Below are positions 1 through 9,297 of a stretch of DNA of 15,881 nucleotides, piece after piece; positions within the stretch are counted from its first letter, which is position 1; each line of letters opens with the position of its first letter. Location: NCBI RefSeq assembly GCF_000002995.4, contig NW_025062376.1, positions 1 to 15,881 of the forward strand. The letters are read 5' to 3'. Both the position numbers and the translations under genes were made by a program. This stretch comes from Brugia malayi (lineage: Eukaryota > Nematoda > Chromadorea > Rhabditida > Onchocercidae). The notes under the pieces were generated by a model, which saw nothing but the letters and a program-made list of their open reading frames with translations, had not been told where the DNA came from and searched no databases.

Positions 1-3000
1 TGGTTTTGGCACTTAACTAAATTAAAATTGATAAATTAGAACCAATTTCCTTGTCTAATGTAAGAAAACTATAACAAATTTTAAAATTTTTAAAAAATTC
101 AAAATTTAAATTTGAATTTAAATTTAATTTAAATTCTTAAATTGAATTAAAATCATGATTAATTGAAAGTTTTATTAATTTTGCTGATGAATTTATGCGC
201 AAAACTTAATTACAAAAGCGTATTTTAATATTTAAACTATAAAATAACAACGCAATATACGACCAGCACTGGTACAATGCACATAACATAGGTAATTAGT
301 TTCAAAATAAGCTTTTTTTAGCAGTTTTGGCACTTAATTAAAATTGAAATTGATAAATTGGAACCAATTTCCTTGTCTAATGTAAGAAAACTATAACAAA
401 TTTTAAAATTTTTAAAAAATTCAAAATTTAAATTTGAATTTAAATTTAATTTAAATTCTTAAATTGAATTAAAATCATGATTAATTGAAAGTTTTATTAA
501 TTTTGCTGATGAATTTATGCGCAAAACTTAATTACAAAAGCGTATTTTAATATTTAAACTATAAAATGACAACGCAATATACGACCAGCACTGGTACAAT
601 GCACGTAACATAGTCAATTAATTTCAAAATAAGCTTTTTTTAGTCAGTTTTGGCACTTAATTAAATTGAAAATTGATAAATTAGAACCAATTTCCTTGTC
701 TAATGTAAGAAAACTATAACAAATTTTAAAATTTTTAAAAAATTCAAAATTTAAATTTGAATTTAAATTTAATTTAAATTCTTAAATTGAATTAAAATCA
801 TGATTAATTGAAAGTTTTATTAATTTTGCTGATGAATTTATGCGCAAAACTTAATTACAAAGCGTATTTTAATATTTAAACTATAAAATGACAACGCAAT
901 ATACGACCAGCACTGGTACAATGCACGTAACATAGTCAATTAATTTCAAAATAAGCTTTTTTTAGCAGTTTTGGCACTTAATTAAAATTGAAATTGATAA
1001 ATTGGAACCAATTTCCTTGTCTAATGTAAGAAAACTATAACAAATTTTAAAATTTTTAAAAAATTCAAAATTTAAATTTGAATTTAAATTTAATTTAAAT
1101 TCTTAAATTGAATTAAAATCATGATTAATTGAAAGTTTTATTAATTTTGCTGATGAATTTATGCGCAAAACTTAATTACAAAAGCGTATTTTAATATTTA
1201 AACTATAAAATAACAACGCAATATACGACCAGCACTGGTACAATGCACGTAACATAGTCAATTAATTTCAAAATAAGCTTTTTTTAGCAGTTTTGGCACT
1301 TAATTAAAATTGAAATTGATAAATTGGAACCAATTTCCTTGTCTAATGTAAGAAAACTATAACAAATTTTAAAATTTTTAAAAAATTCAAAATTTAAATT
1401 TGAATTTAAATTTAATTTAAATTCTTAAATTGAATTAAAATCATGATTAATTGAAAGTTTTATTAATTTTGCTGATGAATTTATGCGCAAAACTTAATTA
1501 CAAAAGCGTATTTTAATATTTAAACTATAAAATGACAACGCAATATACGACCAGCACTGGTACAATGCACGTAACATAGTCAATTAATTTCAAAATAAGC
1601 TTTTTTTAGTAGTTTTGGCACTTAACTAAAATTAAAATTGATAAATTAGAACCAATTTCCTTGTCTAATGTAAGAAAACTATAACAAATTTTAAAATTTT
1701 TAAAAAATTCAAAATTTAAATTTGAATTTAAATTTAATTTAAATTCTTAAATTGAATTAAAATCATGATTAATTGAAAGTTTTATTAATTTTGCTGATGA
1801 ATTTATGCGCAAAACTTAATTACAAAGCGTATTTTAATATTTAAACTATAAAATAACAACGCAATATACGACCAGCACTGGTACAATGCACATAACATGG
1901 TGAATTAGTTTCAAAATAAGCTTTTTTTATCAGTTTTGGCACTTAATTAAAATTGAAATTGATAAATTGGAACCAATTTCCTTGTCTAATGTAAGAAAAC
2001 TATAACAAATTTTAAAATTTTTAAAAAATTCAAAATTTAAATTTGAATTTAAATTTAATTTAAATTCTTAAATTGAATTAAAATCATGATTAATTGAAAG
2101 TTTTATTAATTTTGCTGATGAATTTATGCGCAAAACTTAATTACAAAAGCGTATTTTAATATTTAAACTATAAAATGACAACGCAATATACGACCAGCAC
2201 TGGTACAATGCACGTAACATAGTCAATTAATTTCAAAATAAGCTTTTTTTAGTCAGTTTTGGCACTTAACTAGAATTAAAATTGATAAATTAGAACCAAT
2301 TTCCTTGTCTAATGTAAGAAAACTATAACAAATTTTAAAATTTTTAAAAAATTCAAAATTTAAATTTGAATTTAAATTTAATTTAAATTCTTAAATTGAA
2401 TTAAAATCATGATTAATTGAAAGTTTTATTAATTTTGCTGATGAATTTATGCGCAAAACTTAATTACAAAAGCGTATTTTAATATTTAAACTATAAAATA
2501 ACAACGCAATATACGACCAGCACTGGTACAATGCACGTAACATAGTCAATTAATTTCAAAATAAGCTTTTTTTAGCAGTTTTGGCACTTAATTAAAATTG
2601 AAATTGATAAATTGGAACCAATTTCCTTGTCTAATGTAAGAAAACTATAACAAATTTTAAAATTTTTAAAAAATTCAAAATTTAAATTTGAATTTAAATT
2701 TAATTTAAATTCTTAAATTGAATTAAAATCATGATTAATTGAAAGTTTTATTAATTTTGCTGATGAATTTATGCGCAAAACTTAATTACAAAGCGTATTT
2801 TAATATTTAAACTATAAAATAACAACGCAATATACGACCAGCACTGGTACAATGCACGTAACATAGTCAATTAATTTCAAAATAAGCTTTTTTTAGCAGT
2901 TTTGGCACTTAATTAAAATTGAAATTGATAAATTGGAACCAATTTCCTTGTCTAATGTAAGAAAACTATAACAAATTTTAAAATTTTTAAAAAATTCAAA

Positions 3001-3544
3001 ATTTAAATTTGAATTTAAATTTAATTTAAATTCTTAAATTGAATTAAAATCATGATTAATTGAAAGTTTTATTAATTTTGCTGATGAATTTATGCGCAAA
3101 ACTTAATTACAAAAGCGTATTTTAATATTTAAACTATAAAATAACAACGCAATATACGACCAGCACTGGTACAATGCACGTAACATAGTCAATTAATTTC
3201 AAAATAAGCTTTTTTTAATCAGTTTTGGCACTTAATTAAAATTGAAATTGATAAATTGGAACCAATTTCCTTGTCTAATGTAAGAAAACTATAACAAATT
3301 TTAAAATTTTTAAAAAATTCAAAATTTAAATTTGAATTTAAATTTAATTTAAATTCTTAAATTGAATTAAAATCATGATTAATTGAAAGTTTTATTAATT
3401 TTGCTGATGAATTTATGCGCAAAACTTAATTACAAAAGCGTATTTTAATATTTAAACTATAAAATAACAACGCAATATACGACCAGCACTGGTACAATGC
3501 ACATAACATAGTCAATTAATTTCAAAATAAGCTTTTTTTAGCAG
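1..3544. repeat. Units 1-11: mixed subfamilies with decayed 5-unit higher-order pattern
   Basis: Here ttag-type units (1, 3, 6, 8) alternate with ttgg-type units (2, 4, 5, 7, 9, 10, 11). Units 1 and 6 share a head beginning actaaa, ttag, aataac, gcacata and aattagtttc. Unit 11 shares gcacata and aataac. Units 3 and 8 share the joint gtcag and ttag. Units 2 and 7 share ttgg, acaaaag and aatgac. Similar units are therefore five apart (about 1,609 bp). The pattern is imperfect: units 3/8 differ at the acaaaag and aatgac sites, and units 5/10 at aatgac/aataac. Joints are unusually varied (gcag, gtcag, gtag, tcag, aatcag), whereas the core is the same in all eleven. Confidence 0.8.
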
Positions 3545-6500
3545 TTTTGGCACTTAATTAAAATTGAAATTGATAAATTGGAACCAATTTCCTTGTCTAA
3601 TGTAAGAAAACTATAACAAATTTTAAAATTTTTAAAAAATTCAAAATTTAAATTTGAATTTAAATTTAATTTAAATTCTTAAATTGAATTAAAATCATGA
3701 TTAATTGAAAGTTTTATTAATTTTGCTGATGAATTTATGCGCAAAACTTAATTACAAAAGCGTATTTTAATATTTAAACTATAAAATGACAACGCAATAT
3801 ACGACCAGCACTGGTACAATGCACGTAACATAGTCAATTAATTTCAAAATAAGCTTTTTTTAGCAGTTTTGGCACTTAATTAAAATTGAAATTGATAAAT
3901 TGGAACCAATTTCCTTGTCTAATGTAAGAAAACTATAACAAATTTTAAAATTTTTAAAAAATTCAAAATTTAAATTTGAATTTAAATTTAATTTAAATTC
4001 TTAAATTGAATTAAAATCATGATTAATTGAAAGTTTTATTAATTTTGCTGATGAATTTATGCGCAAAACTTAATTACAAAAGCGTATTTTAATATTTAAA
4101 CTATAAAATAACAACGCAATATACGACCAGCACTGGTACAATGCACGTAACATAGTCAATTAATTTCAAAATAAGCTTTTTTTAGCAGTTTTGGCACTTA
4201 ATAAAATTGAAATTGATAAATTGGAACCAATTTCCTTGTCTAATGTAAGAAAACTATAACAAATTTTAAAATTTTTAAAAAATTCAAAATTTAAATTTGA
4301 ATTTAAATTTAATTTAAATTCTTAAATTGAATTAAAATCATGATTAATTGAAAGTTTTATTAATTTTGCTGATGAATTTATGCGCAAAACTTAATTACAA
4401 AAGCGTATTTTAATATTTAAACTATAAAATAACAACGCAATATACGACCAGCACTGGTACAATGCACGTAACATAGTCAATTAATTTCAAAATAAGCTTT
4501 TTTTAGCAGTTTTGGCACTTAATTAAAATTGAAATTGATAAATTGGAACCAATTTCCTTGTCTAATGTAAGAAAACTATAACAAATTTTAAAATTTTTAA
4601 AAAATTCAAAATTTAAATTTGAATTTAAATTTAATTTAAATTCTTAAATTGAATTAAAATCATGATTAATTGAAAGTTTTATTAATTTTGCTGATGAATT
4701 TATGCGCAAAACTTAATTACAAAAGCGTATTTTAATATTTAAACTATAAAATAACAACGCAATATACGACCAGCACTGGTACAATGCACGTAACATAGTC
4801 AATTAATTTCAAAATAAGCTTTTTTTTAGCAGTTTTGGCACTTAATTAAAATTGAAATTGATAAATTGGAACCAATTTCCTTGTCTAATGTAAGAAAACT
4901 ATAACAAATTTTAAAATTTTTAAAAAATTCAAAATTTAAATTTGAATTTAAATTTAATTTAAATTCTTAAATTGAATTAAAATCATGATTAATTGAAAGT
5001 TTTATTAATTTTGCTGATGAATTTATGCGCAAAACTTAATTACAAAGCGTATTTTAATATTTAAACTATAAAATGACAACGCAATATACGACCAGCACTG
5101 GTACAATGCACGTAACATAGTCAATTAATTTCAAAATAAGCTTTTTTTAGCAGTTTTGGCACTTAATTAAAATTGAAATTGATAAATTGGAACCAATTTC
5201 CTTGTCTAATGTAAGAAAACTATAACAAATTTTAAAATTTTTAAAAAATTCAAAATTTAAATTTGAATTTAAATTTAATTTAAATTCTTAAATTGAATTA
5301 AAATCATGATTAATTGAAAGTTTTATTAATTTTGCTGATGAATTTATGCGCAAAACTTAATTACAAAAGCGTATTTTAATATTTAAACTATAAAATAACA
5401 ACGCAATATACGACCAGCACTGGTACAATGCACGTAACATAGTCAATTAATTTCAAAATAAGCTTTTTTTTAGCAGTTTTGGCACTTAATTAAAATTGAA
5501 ATTGATAAATTGGAACCAATTTCCTTGTCTAATGTAAGAAAACTATAACAAATTTTAAAATTTTTAAAAAATTCAAAATTTAAATTTGAATTTAAATTTA
5601 ATTTAAATTCTTAAATTGAATTAAAATCATGATTAATTGAAAGTTTTATTAATTTTGCTGATGAATTTATGCGCAAAACTTAATTACAAAAGCGTATTTT
5701 AATATTTAAACTATAAAATAACAACGCAATATACGACCAGCACTGGTACAATGCACGTAACATAGTCAATTAATTTCAAAATAAGCTTTTTTTAGCAGTT
5801 TTGGCACTTAATTAAAATTGAAATTGATAAATTGGAACCAATTTCCTTGTCTAATGTAAGAAAACTATAACAAATTTTAAAATTTTTAAAAAATTCAAAA
5901 TTTAAATTTGAATTTAAATTTAATTTAAATTCTTAAATTGAATTAAAATCATGATTAATTGAAAGTTTTATTAATTTTGCTGATGAATTTATGCGCAAAA
6001 CTTAATTACAAAAGCGTATTTTAATATTTAAACTATAAAATAACAACGCAATATACGACCAGCACTGGTACAATGCACGTAACATAGTCAATTAATTTCA
6101 AAATAAGCTTTTTTTAGCAGTTTTGGCACTTAATTAAAATTGAAATTGATAAATTGGAACCAATTTCCTTGTCTAATGTAAGAAAACTATAACAAATTTT
6201 AAAATTTTTAAAAAATTCAAAATTTAAATTTGAATTTAAATTTAATTTAAATTCTTAAATTGAATTAAAATCATGATTAATTGAAAGTTTTATTAATTTT
6301 GCTGATGAATTTATGCGCAAAACTTAATTACAAAAGCGTATTTTAATATTTAAACTATAAAATAACAACGCAATATACGACCAGCACTGGTACAATGCAC
6401 GTAACATAGTCAATTAATTTCAAAATAAGCTTTTTTTAGCAGTTTTGGCACTTAATTAAAATTGAAATTGATAAATTGGAACCAATTTCCTTGTCTAATG

Positions 6501-6765
6501 TAAGAAAACTATAACAAATTTTAAAATTTTTAAAAAATTCAAAATTTAAATTTGAATTTAAATTTAATTTAAATTCTTAAATTGAATTAAAATCATGATT
6601 AATTGAAAGTTTTATTAATTTTGCTGATGAATTTATGCGCAAAACTTAATTACAAAAGCGTATTTTAATATTTAAACTATAAAATGACAACGCAATATAC
6701 GACCAGCACTGGTACAATGCACGTAACATAGTCAATTAATTTCAAAATAAGCTTTTTTTAGTCAG
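3545..6765. repeat. Units 12-21: homogeneous ttgg / gcag section
   Basis: All ten units have joint gcag and ttgg, and nine of ten have acaaaag (unit 16 has acaaag). Most carry aataac; units 12, 16 and 21 carry aatgac. Unit 14 has a 1-bp shorter head (aataaaattg). The T tract before units 16 and 18 is eight rather than seven, which explains the 323-bp spacings there. No other differences were seen, so this section looks recently homogenised. Confidence 0.85.
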
Positions 6766-9011
6766 TTTTGGCACTTAATAAAATTAAAATTGATAAATTA
6801 GAACCAATTTCCTTGTCTAATGTAAGAAAACTATAACAAATTTTAAAATTTTTAAAAAATTCAAAATTTAAATTTGAATTTAAATTTAATTTAAATTCTT
6901 AAATTGAATTAAAATCATGATTAATTGAAAGTTTTATTAATTTTGCTGATGAATTTATGCGCAAAACTTAATTACAAAGCGTATTTTAATATTTAAACTA
7001 TAAAATAACAACGCAATATACGACCAGCACTGGTACAATGCACATAACATAGTCAATTAGTTTCAAAATAAGCTTTTTTTAGCAGTTTTGGCACTTAATA
7101 AAATTGAAATTGATAAATTGGAACCAATTTCCTTGTCTAATGTAAGAAAACTATAACAAATTTTAAAATTTTTAAAAAATTCAAAATTTAAATTTGAATT
7201 TAAATTTAATTTAAATTCTTAAATTGAATTAAAATCATGATTAATTGAAAGTTTTATTAATTTTGCTGATGAATTTATGCGCAAAACTTAATTACAAAGC
7301 GTATTTTAATATTTAAACTATAAAATAACAACGCAATATACGACCAGCACTGGTACAATGCACGTAACATAGTCAATTAATTTCAAAATAAGCTTTTTTT
7401 AGTCAGTTTTGGCACTTAATTAAAATTGAAATTGATAAATTGGAACCAATTTCCTTGTCTAATGTAAGAAAACTATAACAAATTTTAAAATTTTTAAAAA
7501 ATTCAAAATTTAAATTTGAATTTAAATTTAATTTAAATTCTTAAATTGAATTAAAATCATGATTAATTGAAAGTTTTATTAATTTTGCTGATGAATTTAT
7601 GCGCAAAACTTAATTACAAAGCGTATTTTAATATTTAAACTATAAAATGACAACGCAATATACGACCAGCACTGGTACAATGCACGTAACATAGTCAATT
7701 AATTTCAAAATAAGCTTTTTTTAGTCAGTTTTGGCACTTAATTAAAATTGAAATTGATAAATTGGAACCAATTTCCTTGTCTAATGTAAGAAAACTATAA
7801 CAAATTTTAAAATTTTTAAAAAATTCAAAATTTAAATTTGAATTTAAATTTAATTTAAATTCTTAAATTGAATTAAAATCATGATTAATTGAAAGTTTTA
7901 TTAATTTTGCTGATGAATTTATGCGCAAAACTTAATTACAAAGCGTATTTTAATATTTAAACTATAAAATAACAACGCAATATACGACCAGCACTGGTAC
8001 AATGCACGTAACATAGTCAATTAATTTCAAAATAAGCTTTTTTTAGCAGTTTTGGCACTTAATAAAATTGAAATTGATAAATTGGAACCAATTTCCTTGT
8101 CTAATGTAAGAAAACTATAACAAATTTTAAAATTTTTAAAAAATTCAAAATTTAAATTTGAATTTAAATTTAATTTAAATTCTTAAATTGAATTAAAATC
8201 ATGATTAATTGAAAGTTTTATTAATTTTGCTGATGAATTTATGCGCAAAACTTAATTACAAAGCGTATTTTAATATTTAAACTATAAAATGACAACGCAA
8301 TATACGACCAGCACTGGTACAATGCACGTAACATAGTCAATTAATTTCAAAATAAGCTTTTTTTAGCAGTTTTGGCACTTAATTAAAATTGAAATTGATA
8401 AATTGGAACCAATTTCCTTGTCTAATGTAAGAAAACTATAACAAATTTTAAAATTTTTAAAAAATTCAAAATTTAAATTTGAATTTAAATTTAATTTAAA
8501 TTCTTAAATTGAATTAAAATCATGATTAATTGAAAGTTTTATTAATTTTGCTGATGAATTTATGCGCAAAACTTAATTACAAAGCGTATTTTAATATTTA
8601 AACTATAAAATAACAACGCAATATACGACCAGCACTGGTACAATGCACGTAACATAGTCAATTAATTTCAAAATAAGCTTTTTTTAGCAGTTTTGGCACT
8701 TAATTAAAATTGAAATTGATAAATTGGAACCAATTTCCTTGTCTAATGTAAGAAAACTATAACAAATTTTAAAATTTTTAAAAAATTCAAAATTTAAATT
8801 TGAATTTAAATTTAATTTAAATTCTTAAATTGAATTAAAATCATGATTAATTGAAAGTTTTATTAATTTTGCTGATGAATTTATGCGCAAAACTTAATTA
8901 CAAAGCGTATTTTAATATTTAAACTATAAAATAACAACGCAATATACGACCAGCACTGGTACAATGCACGTAACATAGTCAATTAATTTCAAAATAAGCT
9001 TTTTTTAGCAG
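6766..9011. repeat. Units 22-28: run sharing the acaaag 1-bp deletion
   Basis: Seven consecutive units carry acaaagcg instead of acaaaagcg, a state otherwise scattered (units 3, 6, 9, 16, 33, 34, 48). This shortens typical spacing to 320-321 bp. Unit 22 is an outlier: ttag, a head beginning ataaaattaaaattg, gcacata and aattagtttc, resembling units 1 and 6. Units 23 and 26 share the 1-bp shorter head ataaaattg. Units 22, 24 and 25 are preceded by gtcag. aatgac and aataac are mixed. A shared deletion across seven neighbours suggests local amplification from one ancestor. Confidence 0.8.
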
Positions 9012-9041
9012 TTTTGGCACTTAATTAAAATTGAAATTGAT

Positions 9042-9057
9042 AAATTGGAACCAATTT
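9042..9057. repeat. Inverted repeat aaattgg-aa-ccaattt (reference copy)
   Basis: Seven-base arms flank a 2-bp centre at the head/core junction. It is intact in the ttgg-type units (unit 38 makes it a perfect palindrome) and has one mismatch in the 16 ttag-type units (1, 3, 6, 8, 22 and 40-50). The most informative subfamily site in the array therefore lies inside a dyad. Confidence 0.8.
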
Positions 9058-9084
9058 CCTTGTCTAATGTAAGAAAACTATAAC

Positions 9085-9098
9085 AAATTTTAAAATTT
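9085..9098. repeat. Perfect 14-bp palindrome aaattttaaaattt (reference copy)
   Basis: This self-complementary A/T sequence near the start of the long A/T-tract region of the core is unchanged in every complete unit as read. It is followed directly by a run of five T then six A. Such sequence has low melting stability; any protein-binding role is not shown. Confidence 0.85.
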
Positions 9099-9110
9099 TT
9101 AAAAAATTCA

Positions 9111-9134
9111 AAATTTAAATTTGAATTTAAATTT
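9111..9134. repeat. 24-bp inverted repeat with 11-bp arms (reference copy)
   Basis: The arms aaatttaaatt (9111-9121) and aatttaaattt (9124-9134) are exact reverse complements around a 2-bp centre, tg. The region is built from near-tandem AAATTT hexamers at about 6-bp spacing. It is the longest perfect dyad I found in the monomer and is present in all complete units except unit 49, where it is rearranged. It overlaps the next hairpin by 5 bp, so the two cannot fully form on one strand together. Confidence 0.88.
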
Positions 9135-9157
9135 AATTTAAATTCTTAAATTGAATT
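9130..9157. repeat. Imperfect hairpin, 12-bp stem and 4-base loop (reference copy)
   Basis: Arms aatttaatttaa (9130-9141) and ttaaattgaatt (9146-9157) enclose the loop attc. Eleven of twelve pairs are Watson-Crick and the twelfth is T opposite G, a wobble pair in RNA. Unit 44 has lost one A in this region. The hairpin could form in a transcript or extruded DNA, but the stem is wholly A/T-rich and therefore weak. Confidence 0.75.
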
Positions 9158-9159
9158 AA

Positions 9160-9169
9160 AATCATGATT
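9160..9169. repeat. Palindrome aatcatgatt (reference copy)
   Basis: A perfect 10-bp palindrome with a central BspHI site (tcatga), present in all complete units as read. It lies just downstream of the imperfect hairpin, so the core holds several dyads in about 90 bp. Confidence 0.85.
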
Positions 9170-9246
9170 AATTGAAAGTTTTATTAATTTTGCTGATGAA
9201 TTTATGCGCAAAACTTAATTACAAAAGCGTATTTTAATATTTAAAC

Positions 9247-9254
9247 TATAAAAT
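9247..9254 (+). promoter_or_regulatory. TATA-like motif tataaaat (reference copy)
   Basis: The sequence matches the eukaryotic TATA-box consensus and sits just before the GC-richer island. It is changed in unit 46 (tataatat). In sequence this A+T-rich such a match is expected by chance, and I saw no clear initiator at the right distance. It could support satellite transcription but is weak evidence. Confidence 0.2.
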
Positions 9255-9297
9255 GACAACGCAATATACGACCAGCACTGGTACAATGCACGTAACA
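9255..9297. other. GC-richer island with palindrome accagcactggt (reference copy)
   Basis: About 43 bp of ordinary base composition within a ~79% A+T monomer. It holds the 12-bp dyad accag-ca-ctggt at 9271-9282 (5-bp arms) and three of the monomer's five CpG sites. The dyad is kept in nearly all units; unit 46 weakens one pair and unit 49 breaks it. This is the part of the monomer most likely to carry a sequence-specific binding site, but no known motif was recognised. The CENP-B box core TTCG is absent on both strands of the monomer. Confidence 0.6.

Noticed and set aside
528..611. Minus-strand ORF of 27 codons plus stop, repeated in many units
   Set aside because: The acaaag deletion shifts its frame in 14 units and nothing suggests coding; it arises because the island lacks stop codons.
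9193..9199. ctgatga in every unit, identical to the conserved heptamer of the hammerhead ribozyme, which occurs in some animal satellites
   Set aside because: No stem II followed by GAAA is found at the needed distance; the nearby sequence reads gcaaaac, and the preceding gaaa lies only 15 bases upstream, too close for stems III and I. The minus strand lacks the heptamer. A covariance-model search with Rfam hammerhead models would settle it.
9193..9199. Possible C/D-box snoRNA because of tgatga
   Set aside because: The preceding base is C rather than the expected purine, and no D box (ctga) with terminal stem follows at a suitable distance.
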